Assembly (NCBI GenBank): GCA_020634435.1
Contig: JACKBS010000012.1
Location: 1 to 64,000, forward strand
Direction: 5' to 3'
Length of the DNA stretch: 64,000 nt
Source: Ardenticatenaceae bacterium
Lineage (GTDB): Bacteria; Chloroflexota; Anaerolineae; Promineifilales; Promineifilaceae
In this document: positions 54,993 through 62,976 of the stretch, one piece after another
How the letters are laid out: each line of letters opens with the position of its first letter
Numbering within the stretch: the stretch's first letter is position 1
The notes under the pieces: generated by a model
Databases searched by the model: none
What the model was told of the DNA's origin: nothing
What the model saw: only the letters and a program-made list of their open reading frames with translations
Translations under genes and position numbers: made by a program

Positions 54993-55178
54993 CCGAAAAA
55001 CAGTCTACCGAAAATATAACTGTAGATTGCAATAATTTGCCCAATAGTAAATGACGTTCAATGGTTGTTCCGCGTTGAACACGCTCACCCACTCCTTCTT
55101 TAATTTGTGGTAAAGTGCTTTGTCTAAGCAGGCTGCACCATCTGGTGAAGTCACTTTTTTGTTTGGGAGGCGTTATCG

Positions 55179-55631
55179 ATGCCAATACAGATGTTTCAGC
55201 ATTTGGTCGATACCTTGCGGCGGCCATCTCCACTTGCAATTGCGAAGCCTCATTGGCCCTATCCTCTGCCTGAGTCCGCAATGAGTGACCGCTATGGCTT
55301 ACGGCCGTTAACCCCAGTCGAGCAGCAACAGTTTCCAGGTCTACGTCTGGTTTTGCGTATCGACAAAGTATGTCTCACGCAGCCACCGGCATCCATTCCG
55401 AAAGCCAGGGCCGGTTGGGTGGTATGGCTGGCCGAAACTTATCCTGGCTGTTATCTGGTGCGGTTGCCCGGCGGCGCAACGCTGCCTGTACCATATAACA
55501 AAATAGCGTGGACGGCCGTACCCGGTGATGAACCAGTAACAACAGTATCTGTGGCAAAGGCAATGGAACAGCAGAACCGCTGGCAAACGGCCGTTTTACG
55601 AAGCCTTCGCCAAAACCTGCGACTAGAGTGA
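55179..55631 (+). CDS. Hypothetical protein
   Basis: 150 residues behind GGGAGG. The C-terminal half is beta-rich (GWVVWLAETYPGCYLVRLPGG, LPVPYNKIAW). N-terminal residues FQHLVDTLRRPSPLA are helical. No family recognised. Three ACGGCCGT motifs. Confidence 0.45.
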   Translation: MPIQMFQHLVDTLRRPSPLAIAKPHWPYPLPESAMSDRYGLRPLTPVEQQQFPGLRLVLRIDKVCLTQPPASIPKARAGWVVWLAETYPGCYLVRLPGGATLPVPYNKIAWTAVPGDEPVTTVSVAKAMEQQNRWQTAVLRSLRQNLRLE

Positions 55632-55730
55632 CACGCCCAAGAAAGCGCCACCCTACTTCTTGCAAACTGCAAGAGGTCCTCTAAATAGCCCATGTTGCTA
55701 CTTATCAATTTTTGGCTGCGAATTAGCCCA

Positions 55731-55766
55731 AATTTCCGCAAATTACAGATTTGATTCGCGGAAATT
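55731..55766 (+). other. Inverted repeat in intergenic region
   Basis: Arms AATTTCCGC and GCGGAAATT with an inner pair CAAAT/ATTTG. It lies between the 55179 and 55886 genes; a smaller inverted repeat TCTTGCA-TGCAAGA lies at about 55666-55682. Could be an operator or origin-related; the orphan DnaA-N gene follows. Confidence 0.4.
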
Positions 55767-55885
55767 CGTTGCAAAAAAATGCCTACCGTTGGCAGCAACC
55801 TGAGTGAAATATGTGGAGATGAATCGAATTCGCTTCTATTTGCATTGATTGTAATCTGAGAATTGCTCGAAGAAGGTTTCATTAT

Positions 55886-56254
55886 ATGACGAGACTTCGC
55901 CAACAACCTGCGCTTCCCCTATCGACTTACTACCCAGAAAAATTGTGGCGATTGGCTTTGGCTGAGCTGCGCCAGCAGATGACAAAAGTCACCTTCAACG
56001 CCTGGCTGGTGGATAGCTACATCCTGGCAGCCCCTAGCACACCAACCTTTTGGGTCGTTGTGGTGCGCAACGAATATGCCTGGGAGTGGCTAACCTATCG
56101 GCTCTTCCCTGTGATTGCGCGCACGATTGGAGGATTGGTGGGAGATACCGTGACTATCTGCTTCATTCCTGGAACTATGCGAAGCACATACCATGAACCC
56201 TTTAAAGGAACGGCTGCGCGAATATCCTTCGCTATCACGCAGGACAAGTCTTAG
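55886..56254 (+). CDS. Orphan DnaA N-terminal-domain protein
   Basis: 122 residues behind AGAAGG. LWRLALAELRQQMTKVTFNAWL and VVVRNEYAWEWLTYRLFPVIART are the pattern of DnaA domain I, which binds DnaB and DiaA-like partners, but the AAA+ ATPase and the DNA-binding domain are absent. On mobile elements such proteins may recruit or block the replication helicase; that is inference. The inverted repeats just upstream could be its operator or an origin. Confidence 0.75.
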   Translation: MTRLRQQPALPLSTYYPEKLWRLALAELRQQMTKVTFNAWLVDSYILAAPSTPTFWVVVVRNEYAWEWLTYRLFPVIARTIGGLVGDTVTICFIPGTMRSTYHEPFKGTAARISFAITQDKS

Positions 56255-56359
56255 CCAGTTTGATAATGAACCGTGGCTATCACCCAGCCTGCACCGTGTG
56301 GCGCACTTACTCACCAATCACAATCCAAGAAAAAACCTGTTTACCAAGGAGATGTTTTA

Positions 56360-57229
56360 ATGAACATTACCCCTCCCTCCCCCACTCGGGTTCGCATTTA
56401 CAGTCATGTTACCCAATCCCGCTTCTTGCATGTTGAAGATGCGCTGGCCATCGGCAAGCTGCGGCTCTTTGCCGGTAATTACCGCAAAGGTCAGGGCATG
56501 GAGACCCATGCCCATGCTTTTGTTGATATGGATGATGCCCGGGTCATTTTGGGTGCCCTGGCGTGCGGCGAGCAAAGCTTTAGCTATAGGGAATTCAAAG
56601 GCACACCACCGCAAAACAATCAGGACGCTGTCAGCCGGATACTGGCCGTTGCGGTCAAAGGTGAGAATGTGTACGTGGAACTGAAAAGCGGGCCGGGTAA
56701 AGTGACGCCCACAGGGGCGATCGCGCCGAACGGACCAGCAAAAGTGGCAGTCAACATCACGTTCAAGTTGTACGAAGCACGGCGGCTGGCAACGGCCGTT
56801 TTAGCCTATCTCCACGCCTGGGATGTGCTGCGCATGATGATGCACAAACAATTTGTTGGCCAGCCTGCTCCCTATTTATTAGTCGCGACGGCGAGCGAAC
56901 AGAACGGTGTGTCCAACGGAACTGCTAAACCTGAGACCAGGCCCACTCAGAATAATGGGATAGATTTGCAGAAGACTGTAGTGGCGAACGGCCGTCCCTT
57001 GACGAGCAAAAGCAACGGTCAAGCCATCGGCAAAGCCGCCAGCCCGACCAATGGTAGCACGGCGGTTAAACAACCGCAGCAATATGGCAATGGGACAGTG
57101 GTTGATGAGAAAAATATGACGGAGGTGCAGACGTATCAACAGTATCTGGCCGAGAAACAATCTGCACCGGCGTCCAAAACGGCGCTCCTGGATTTTTACC
57201 GGCAGCGTGCGCAGATGGTTGCGGGGTAA
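56360..57229 (+). CDS. Hypothetical protein with Asn/Gly-rich tail
   Basis: 289 residues from the ATG at 56360, AAGGAGA upstream. The first 190 residues form a compact domain (RVRIYSHVTQSRFLHVEDALA, YREFKGTPPQNNQDAVSRILAVAVKG, VAVNITFKLYEARRLATAVLAYLHAWDVLRM). Residues 190-260 are disordered and Asn-rich with repeated NG. The look is that of a single-strand-binding or plasmid replication accessory protein, but I cannot name the family. Confidence 0.5.
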   Translation: MNITPPSPTRVRIYSHVTQSRFLHVEDALAIGKLRLFAGNYRKGQGMETHAHAFVDMDDARVILGALACGEQSFSYREFKGTPPQNNQDAVSRILAVAVKGENVYVELKSGPGKVTPTGAIAPNGPAKVAVNITFKLYEARRLATAVLAYLHAWDVLRMMMHKQFVGQPAPYLLVATASEQNGVSNGTAKPETRPTQNNGIDLQKTVVANGRPLTSKSNGQAIGKAASPTNGSTAVKQPQQYGNGTVVDEKNMTEVQTYQQYLAEKQSAPASKTALLDFYRQRAQMVAG

Positions 57230-57262
57230 CGATGTGCTGCTTCGGCTCGTTTCGTATTGAAC

Positions 57263-57281
57263 TGTCTGCAATTTGCAGACA
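57263..57281 (+). promoter_or_regulatory. 19-bp operator-like palindrome
   Basis: Perfect arms TGTCTGCAA and TTGCAGACA around one T. Suits a dimeric HTH repressor. It follows the 56360 gene stop by 34 nt. Confidence 0.45.
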
Positions 57282-57517
57282 ATGATTTGTGAGTAAGCGG
57301 CCCGATAGACCACTGAAATTGGGTTTATGTACCACACGCATGCCTGAAACAGATGCTCTGGGGATCCAATGTTTTTTCATACTGGCTAAATGTCTGTTAT
57401 TTAACGGCTCCCCACCCTGTATTGCCTTTACGGCAATGCAGGGTAGCAAACATTGTGCGGGTAAAATCCGATAGAGTCGGATGTATGCGAGGAGTTCCCC
57501 AACCATCGATCTGGCCT

Positions 57518-57534
57518 GTCGACAAATTGTCGAC
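57518..57534 (+). promoter_or_regulatory. 17-bp operator-like palindrome
   Basis: Perfect arms GTCGACAA and TTGTCGAC around one A, 248 nt before the antirepressor start. No homologous copy was seen elsewhere in the window. Confidence 0.4.
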
Positions 57535-57781
57535 GGCTGTTTGAGCCCAATTGTTGCTTCGATAGCGTTTGATGAGATGCTAGAGAAATTAACTTCAAAG
57601 CCAAACCGGGAAAGCTAATGCCGTGATCCCGGTTGCCCGTAAAGAACAAATAGATACAATCAATCAAGAACATTCGTTCGTTATTTAGAGTGGTCGGCAC
57701 CAAAGATTACGCCCCGACGAACGCGACCCTGCTGCAATCCAGAAAATAATGAATGGTTCAAGGTTATAGTGAGGTAAACGC

Positions 57782-58690
57782 ATGAATGAGCAGTCATTAG
57801 AGCCAGTTCGAGAGGTAACGGTTGATTTTTACGGCGACGAGATACCGACTGCGCTGGTGGTCATTGATGAAGATGGTCGGCAGGTGGTTTATGTCCCTGT
57901 GCGGCCTCTGGTAGAGTATCTGGGTCTCTCGTGGTCAGGACAGTGGGAGCGAATCAAGCGGGATGCCGTTCTATCGGAAATCGTGCAGGGTGTTCGTGTT
58001 ACACGAACACCCGAAGAAGGTGGCACGCAGGTGATGCTTTGTCTGCCGCTGGATTACATCAACGGATTTCTCTTTGGGATCAACGCCAACCGGGTAAAAC
58101 CTGAATTGCGTGACCGACTGATCACCTATCAACGGGAATGTTATCAAGTGCTGTCGGCAGCATTTCTTGATCCGGCGGCGGCCGTGGAGCGATTGCGCGC
58201 CCTGTACCGGCAAAAAGGATATTCGGACCGCTGGATAGACAGCCGCCTGCGCAGCATCTCCGTGCGCAATGAGCTGACTGAAGAGTGGAAACAGCGCGGC
58301 GTTGAAAAGGACGCCGAGTTTGCGGTGTTAACGGCCGTTATCAGCAGAGGCACGTTCGGCGTATCGCCGCGTGAACACAAGGATCTGAAGGGGCTGAAAC
58401 AGCAAAACCTGCGCGATCATATGACCAACGAGGAGCTGGTCTTTACGATGCTGGGCGAGCTGGCCACGACCCGAATCGCGCGGCGTGATGATGCGCAGGG
58501 TTTTGACCAAAACGAGAAAGCGGCAGAAGAAGGCGGGGAGTTGGCGGGAGATGCGCGACGAGACTTTGAGCTGCAGACAGGGGCGCCTGTATTATCCAGC
58601 CGCAACTTCTTGAAGCAGCCTGAGGCACAGGAAAGCCTGCCTCTGGATGAGCCGGACGAGCAGTCAGATGAAGATGATGAGAAGGATTGA
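57782..58690 (+). CDS. Phage antirepressor N-terminal-domain protein
   Basis: 302 residues. The first 110 residues have VVIDEDGRQVVYVPVRPLVEYLGL, QWERIKRDAVLSE and LPLDYINGFLFGINANRVKPELRDRL, the P22_AR_N/Bro-type antirepressor domain. The C-terminal part (LTAVISRGTFGVSPREHKDLKGL, RDHMTNEELVFTMLGELATTRIA) is the domain often attached to it. A decayed copy is at 29944-30811, so this family has been duplicated and lost in the element. Acidic tail. Confidence 0.88.
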   Translation: MNEQSLEPVREVTVDFYGDEIPTALVVIDEDGRQVVYVPVRPLVEYLGLSWSGQWERIKRDAVLSEIVQGVRVTRTPEEGGTQVMLCLPLDYINGFLFGINANRVKPELRDRLITYQRECYQVLSAAFLDPAAAVERLRALYRQKGYSDRWIDSRLRSISVRNELTEEWKQRGVEKDAEFAVLTAVISRGTFGVSPREHKDLKGLKQQNLRDHMTNEELVFTMLGELATTRIARRDDAQGFDQNEKAAEEGGELAGDARRDFELQTGAPVLSSRNFLKQPEAQESLPLDEPDEQSDEDDEKD

Positions 58691-58794
58691 AAGATGGTTT
58701 CCATCTGATAATTTCGTCTGAGCCCTGTGTGGTTGTAACGACCACGCAGGGGAAGCTGGTAGTATCGACAACACCGAAGCGTTGATCACGGGCA

Positions 58795-58869
58795 AACTGG
58801 CAGGAAATAGAGCAGCACCCTCTTTTTGCTACCCATAATGGCCTGCGGCCATGGGCTTTGTGAAGGGCT
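58795..58869 (+). ncRNA. 75-nt conserved leader element, copy 1
   Basis: Aligned over exactly 75 nt with 62413-62487 and about 75 percent identical. Conserved blocks: AACTGGCA, AGAGCAGCACCC, and GGGCTT-GTGA-GGGCT. The hairpin ATGGCC-TGC-GGCCAT has a covarying pair against ACGGCC-TAC-GGCCGT in copy 2. It lies 90 nt before the RNase H start, ahead of a terminator-like hairpin. Candidate structured RNA. Confidence 0.5.
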
Positions 58870-58880
58870 TTATAAGGCTT

Positions 58881-58922
58881 AAAAGGCCGGTTGTAGACAG
58901 TGCGTCTGCAACCGGCCTTTTT
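58881..58922 (+). terminator. Strong hairpin terminator or attenuator before rnhA
   Basis: Arms AAAGGCCGGTTGTAGAC and GTCTGCAACCGGCCTTT pair almost perfectly, with T residues after. It sits between the conserved leader and the RNase H start (AAAGGAGG site), so attenuation of the downstream gene is possible. Confidence 0.8.
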
Positions 58923-59297
58923 GTTTACCCATATTCAAGCAAAGGAGGTTTGCTCAATATGAATCAAGTTTTTCTGTACACAGATGGGTCCTGCAAAGGG
59001 AATCCCGGTCCCGGTGGATATGCGGCTATTTTACAAAGCGGCGCCCATGAAAAGACGCTCACGGGCAGCGAGGCACATGCCACCAATAATCGTATGGAGC
59101 TGCAAGCGGTCATTGCCGGTTTGACCGCCCTCAAACGCCGCTGCCAGGTGACAGTGGTCACAGACAGCCAGTATGTGGCCACCATTCTGAACGGCGGTAA
59201 AGCCAGAGCCAATCGTGACCTGGTGCAGCAGGTGCGTGCATTGGCCGCCGGACATCACCTGCGCGTGCAGCTTGTCGCCGGGCATAGCGGCCATGCC

Positions 59298-60587
59298 ATA
59301 GAACCCGCGCTGAGGGTACTCCCCACTTGAGTGGGGATGGGGAATCGGCGCGATGTTGGTCAAAAAACCGTTCCGGTATACAGAACTTATGTGCTACAAT
59401 ACAGATGATGATTCGCACCTACAAGTACCGCCTTTTCACCAACAAACGCCAGAGGGAAGCACTCGACTTCATCCTCTGGCAGCAGCGCATCCTCTACAAC
59501 GCGGCCCTAGAGCAGCGCAAGACGGTATACGAAGCAACCGGGAAAGGGGTCAGCTATGTTGAGCAGTGGGCGCACTTTCGCGATGTGCGCAACGCCAATC
59601 CCGACACCTTCGGTATGGTGAATGCCACCAGCCTGCAGCAGCTCCTGCGCCGCGTGGACAAGGCGTATCGCGCCTTCTTCCGCCGCCTGAAGGCGGGTGA
59701 AACACCCGGCTATCCTCGCTTCAAAGGCCGCAATCGTTTCCACAGCATGGAATTCAAGCATGGCGATGGCGTGAAGCTGTACCAAAACGATAGGGGACAG
59801 GTGCGCCTGCGCATCCAGAATGTGGGGCATGTGAAAGTCAAATACCATCGCGACCTGCCTGCCGACAGTAGAATCAAGCACGTGGTCATCAAACGCAGTC
59901 TGGGCAACTGGTATGTTACTCTGATGGTCGAATTTGAATCGCTACCCTATCCGCCGCTCACGGGAGAAGGGGTCGGCATCGATGTCGGCCTGAAATCTTT
60001 GCTGGCCTTGTCGGATGGCACCCTGGTTGACAACCCGCGCTGGCTGCGTAACAGTCTGAAACGACTGCGGGTGCTGAATCGCAAGTTGGCCAGACAGAAG
60101 AAAGGCAGCACCAACTGGCGCCAGACAGCTGCCCGGTTAGCCCGATTGCATGGCAAGATAGCCAACCAGCGACGGGACTTCTGGCACAAGACGACCCGGC
60201 AGTTGGTAAACCAGTACGACCTCATTTGCATTGAGAATCTGACACTGGGCTTTATGACAGCCAACCGCCATCTGGCACTCTCGGCTCACGACGCTGGGCT
60301 GGGGGAGTTCAGGAGCCTGCTTGCTTACAAAGCGGAAGAAGCTGGTAAGCAGGTGGCCCTGGTTCCTCCCCAGTACACCAGCCAACTGTGCAGCGAGTGC
60401 GGAACGATGGTGGCTAAAAGCCTGAACGTGCGGGTGCACCAGTGCGCTGCATGTGGGTTAGAACTTGACCGGGATGTGAATGCAGCCCGAAATATCTTAA
60501 CGCTCGGACTGAGTGTTTGCGACCTAACCCTGGCGTTGGCCGGGGTGTTGCAAGAAGCTCGCCACTTTAGTGGGGAGAGTAGTCACG
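59298..60587 (+). mobile_element. IS200/IS605-type TnpB-only element inserted in rnhA
   Basis: Boundaries follow from the broken RNase H reading frame to within a few bases. Subterminal hairpins TCCCCAC-TTGA-GTGGGGA (59320-59337) and CCACT-TT-AGTGG (60562-60573) occur near both ends, as in IS605-family elements. No Y1 transposase gene is present, so it must be mobilised in trans. The orientation is that of rnhA. Confidence 0.85.
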
Positions 60588-60592
60588 AATGA
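59405..60592 (+). CDS. tnpB: TnpB RNA-guided nuclease of IS605 type
   Basis: 395 residues from the ATG at 59405 (ATG at 59408 also possible). RuvC residues intact: Asp in VGIDVGLKSLL, Glu in LICIENLTLGFM, Asp in DRDVNAARNIL. Zinc ribbon CSECGTM and CAACG. The stop codon TGA lies in the flanking rnhA sequence, so the protein ends at the insertion edge. A guide RNA is expected to start inside the 3-prime end. Confidence 0.93.
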   Translation: MMIRTYKYRLFTNKRQREALDFILWQQRILYNAALEQRKTVYEATGKGVSYVEQWAHFRDVRNANPDTFGMVNATSLQQLLRRVDKAYRAFFRRLKAGETPGYPRFKGRNRFHSMEFKHGDGVKLYQNDRGQVRLRIQNVGHVKVKYHRDLPADSRIKHVVIKRSLGNWYVTLMVEFESLPYPPLTGEGVGIDVGLKSLLALSDGTLVDNPRWLRNSLKRLRVLNRKLARQKKGSTNWRQTAARLARLHGKIANQRRDFWHKTTRQLVNQYDLICIENLTLGFMTANRHLALSAHDAGLGEFRSLLAYKAEEAGKQVALVPPQYTSQLCSECGTMVAKSLNVRVHQCAACGLELDRDVNAARNILTLGLSVCDLTLALAGVLQEARHFSGESSHE

Positions 60593-60637
60593 GCGGTGTG
60601 ACGTGTTAGCCCAAGCAGCGGCACGGCAGTTGGTGGC

Positions 60638-61000
60638 GTGAATCATATGTGCCCCATGTGCAATGTGATCAACTTCAAACAATACGGTTCTGCCGCGGCA
60701 TTGAATCAGGCTTTTGGCGACCGGTGGATCTACATCGGGCGCGCCAACCGCACAGCCAATCAACCACAGTCCCCACTGGCAAATCCGTTTAAGGTCTGCG
60801 ACTTCGGCGGCCGGGGGCAGACCCTGCCCCATTATCGCCGCTGGTTGTGGGGGCGCATTCAGGCCGGCGACGAAGCTGTGTTGACTGCGCTGCGGGCTAT
60901 TGACCCGTCATCGGTGCTTGTGTGCTGGTGTAAGCCCGGCCCCTGCCACGGCGACGTGGTGAAAGCGGCCGCTGCGTGGGTGCAGCGCCAATCCGTTTAA
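60638..61000 (+). CDS. DUF4326 protein
   Basis: 120 residues; GTG at 60638 overlaps the RNase H stop as GTGA (ATG at 60647 alternative). YIGRANRTANQPQSPLANPFKV and VCWCKPGPCHGDVVKAAAAW are the DUF4326 hallmarks, with CxCxxxxxCHG. The family is frequent on phages and mobile elements with DNA metabolism genes. The coupling suggests it formed one operon with rnhA before the insertion. Confidence 0.9.
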   Translation: MNHMCPMCNVINFKQYGSAAALNQAFGDRWIYIGRANRTANQPQSPLANPFKVCDFGGRGQTLPHYRRWLWGRIQAGDEAVLTALRAIDPSSVLVCWCKPGPCHGDVVKAAAAWVQRQSV

Positions 61001-61024
61001 TTTATCAATCAACAAATCGTCTGG

Positions 61025-61059
61025 AAACGGCCGTACTCGACACAGGGTACGGCCGTTTT
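61025..61059 (+). terminator. Terminator hairpin built from two ACGGCCGT motifs
   Basis: Arms AAACGGCCGTAC and GTACGGCCGTTT, perfect over 12 bp, loop of 10 and T after. It lies in the gap after DUF4326. The pairing motif is the window-wide octamer. Confidence 0.75.
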
Positions 61060-61105
61060 GCGTTATGGATCACGATGATTTTCCCAATCAAAAAAGGAGT
61101 GTTTG

Positions 61106-61384
61106 ATGTCCCGATATTGGTTTCAGAAACAAACGGCAAACGGCGACATAACCGTTTCATATGGATATGACCACGCCCTGGGCTACTTCTATCAGGAAGA
61201 AAGCGCAGATGGCGCGCTGCGCACGGACCTAGATTCTCTCTTCGGCGGGCTGACGGGGGTGCATCTGGCAGAACGATTATGCGGCGGTGAAGACGCCCTG
61301 ATCGCCTGCATGACAGCGACGACGTATCCGGCCGGCGTCAATCCGCAGCATGTCAATGCCATGATGCTGGATTTGCCGTTTTAG
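61106..61384 (+). CDS. Hypothetical protein
   Basis: 92 residues from the ATG at 61106, AAAGGAG upstream. SRYWFQKQTANGDITVSYGYD and YFYQEESADGALRTDLDSLFGGLTG; acidic, beta-rich. No family recognised. Confidence 0.45.
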   Translation: MSRYWFQKQTANGDITVSYGYDHALGYFYQEESADGALRTDLDSLFGGLTGVHLAERLCGGEDALIACMTATTYPAGVNPQHVNAMMLDLPF

Positions 61385-61541
61385 CATTGTTCATCCCCAA
61401 ATCCTTCCGGCCCGCAACGGCCGTTTCTCATGAAGCAGAGCTGCCTTTTTGCATTTAGATCCGTTCTGAAGTCGCTAAACACAGGCAATGAAACTTTTGG
61501 TAAAATAGTAGTGTCAGCCAGGCTGGCAAAGGAAGGCAAGT

Positions 61542-61949
61542 ATGTCACAAAATATTGTAGTATCCCTTTCTGATCAATCCTATCGGCGCATTAAGCGATG
61601 GGCTGAAAAGCGTGATCAGGATATGGGCGACGCCATTGCTGAATTTCTGGCTCAGAATCTGCCGGATGAAGGCGGCTTGGGTGTGCCCCCTGCGACAGTA
61701 GACCCCGATGTGGCTGAGGAAAAGGCTGCATACCTGCACCTTTATCCCCAGTTAAAAGCACAATATGCCGGTCAGTATGTGGCGATACACGGTGGTCAAC
61801 TGGTGGATCATGATACAGATTATGGCGCCCTTTTTGAACGGATTGACGACCGTTTTCCAGATCGTTTTGTGTGGTTGACCCGGGTAGAAGATGAACCGAT
61901 CGACACGCTCAACTTTCGTTCGCCCCGATTTGTTGAGGATGAAGCATGA
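61542..61949 (+). CDS. RHH plus DUF5678 protein
   Basis: 135 residues behind AAGGAAGG. The N-terminal 45 residues (NIVVSLSDQSYRRIKRWAEK) look like a ribbon-helix-helix antitoxin; the rest, LKAQYAGQYVAIHGGQLVDHDTDYGALFERID, is DUF5678. The stop overlaps the next start (ATGA). With the aspartic protease it forms a frequently seen pair. Confidence 0.75.
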   Translation: MSQNIVVSLSDQSYRRIKRWAEKRDQDMGDAIAEFLAQNLPDEGGLGVPPATVDPDVAEEKAAYLHLYPQLKAQYAGQYVAIHGGQLVDHDTDYGALFERIDDRFPDRFVWLTRVEDEPIDTLNFRSPRFVEDEA

Positions 61950-62332
61950 TTGTGCATTCTCATGAGTACGATTCCAGCTACGACCCAGCTATGCCAGTCA
62001 TCGAAATTCAGATACGGCGCCGCGCTAATCAGCCCGCGATAACGCTCACAGCAATCGTGGATTCTGGCGCTGATGCTACGTTGATTCCACTCCGATTTTT
62101 GCGTCAGTTGCAAGCTCGGAAAGGGCAGACAAAATGGCTATCGGGCACGGCGGGTGGCCGTTATGAAGTTGATCTATACACGTTAGCCGTGCAGGTTGGT
62201 GAGCAGCAGACCCATTACCTGGATGTCGTTGGTACCGAACACCAGGACGAAATCATTGTGGGGCGGGATTTGCTCAACCAGTATATCGTGACATTGAACG
62301 CGCCAGGTCATACAGTAGAACTGTCGTTGTAA
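61946..62332 (+). CDS. Retropepsin-like aspartic protease
   Basis: 128 residues. IVDSGADATLIPLRFLRQL supplies the DSGA active site of clan AA single-domain aspartic proteases, which work as dimers, and DEIIVGRDLLNQY the C-terminal hydrophobic-Gly signature. It is translationally coupled to the DUF5678 gene. Such pairs are known but unexplained; the DUF5678 protein may be a substrate or inhibitor. Confidence 0.85.
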   Translation: MIVHSHEYDSSYDPAMPVIEIQIRRRANQPAITLTAIVDSGADATLIPLRFLRQLQARKGQTKWLSGTAGGRYEVDLYTLAVQVGEQQTHYLDVVGTEHQDEIIVGRDLLNQYIVTLNAPGHTVELSL

Positions 62333-62355
62333 TCGACGCAATTAAACTTTATTTG

Positions 62356-62391
62356 AAACGGCCGTTTCTCACGCGAGGAACGGCCGTTTTT
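62356..62391 (+). terminator. Terminator hairpin built from two ACGGCCGT motifs
   Basis: Two copies of the octamer in AAACGGCCGTT and AACGGCCGTTT arms flank a 12-nt loop, then a T run. It follows the protease gene by 24 nt. Confidence 0.75.
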
Positions 62392-62412
62392 GTTACCTCT
62401 CTCCTCTCTTGA

Positions 62413-62487
62413 AACTGGCACGATAAAGAGCAGCACCCCCTCTTTTCCTCCTCAAAACGGCCTACGGCCGTGGGCTTGGTGAGGGCT
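62413..62487 (+). ncRNA. 75-nt conserved leader element, copy 2
   Basis: Matches 58795-58869 over 75 nt. The hairpin is ACGGCC-TAC-GGCCGT, pairing with a C-G in place of T-A of copy 1. It lies 62 nt before the 62549 gene. Confidence 0.5.
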
Positions 62488-62548
62488 AGCGCAGTGAGCG
62501 TTGACCCATCTTAATCACCCTTCATTCCCCCATAAAGGAGCATAACCG

Positions 62549-62881
62549 ATGTTTACCCAACGTTTATTCACCCTGCATACCGGCCTGATGCACGGCCGCT
62601 GGACCCACAGTCACGAAGAACAGAGCAACGCCTGGGAAGAAACCGTCTCCGCCAGGCTTGGCCCGTTCTCCCTGGAAAGCAACGATGTCTTTGTATTGGA
62701 TCACTCAGATGTGTATCTAGGCATCCGTCTCTCCCTACCCTGGCGCAATAACGGCCGTTGGCAACAATACACCTTCCAATTAGGCTATCGGGCCTGTCGT
62801 GGCGAAGAACAGGTGCGCCCCGCGGGCTTTGAGATGGTGTGGCAACGGCCGCTTTTCGATACTACTATACGAAGCAATTGA
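62549..62881 (+). CDS. Hypothetical protein
   Basis: 110 residues behind AAAGGAG. TQRLFTLHTGLMHGRWTHSHEE, then FVLDHSDVYLGIRLSLPW and PAGFEMVWQRP. Beta-rich, no family recognised. It is preceded by the conserved leader. Confidence 0.5.
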   Translation: MFTQRLFTLHTGLMHGRWTHSHEEQSNAWEETVSARLGPFSLESNDVFVLDHSDVYLGIRLSLPWRNNGRWQQYTFQLGYRACRGEEQVRPAGFEMVWQRPLFDTTIRSN

Positions 62882-62907
62882 TCGAAGTTTTTCACCTTCT
62901 ATATTTC

Positions 62908-62939
62908 GAGGGACAGTCTGTGGGACTGCCCCTCTTTTT
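62908..62939 (+). terminator. Hairpin terminator before the right-end gene
   Basis: Arms GAGGG-ACAGTC and GACTG-CCCCTC around TGTGG, then a T run; a TAAGGAG ribosome site and ATG follow at 62977. Confidence 0.7.
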
Positions 62940-62976
62940 GTTTACTCCCCTCACCTATCCAAATAAGGAGCATAAA

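Larger units (their letters stand above)
57230..57781. other. 552-nt intergenic region with palindromes
   Basis: No gene found. It contains a 19-bp palindrome TGTCTGCAATTTGCAGACA (57263-57281), a long hairpin CCCTGTATTGCC/GGCAATGCAGGG (57415-57443), and a 17-bp palindrome GTCGACAAATTGTCGAC (57518-57534). These look like operators and a structured leader. The downstream antirepressor gene suggests a regulated switch region. Confidence 0.55.
58959..60641 (+). pseudogene. rnhA: RNase HI gene split by a TnpB-only element
   Basis: The N-terminal part (58959-59297) is a normal RNase HI: LYTDGSCKGNPGPGGYAA, NNRMELQAVIAGL, VVTDSQYV, and VAGHSGHA. It stops at the insertion. After the element, 60588-60641 in frame reads NERCDVLAQAAARQLVA and stop, exactly the missing RNase HI C-terminus, whose catalytic Asp is in ERCD. 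The active-site residues D, E, D and the second D lie on both sides, so the interrupted gene is inactive unless the element excises. The stop overlaps the DUF4326 GTG (GTGA). Confidence 0.93.
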
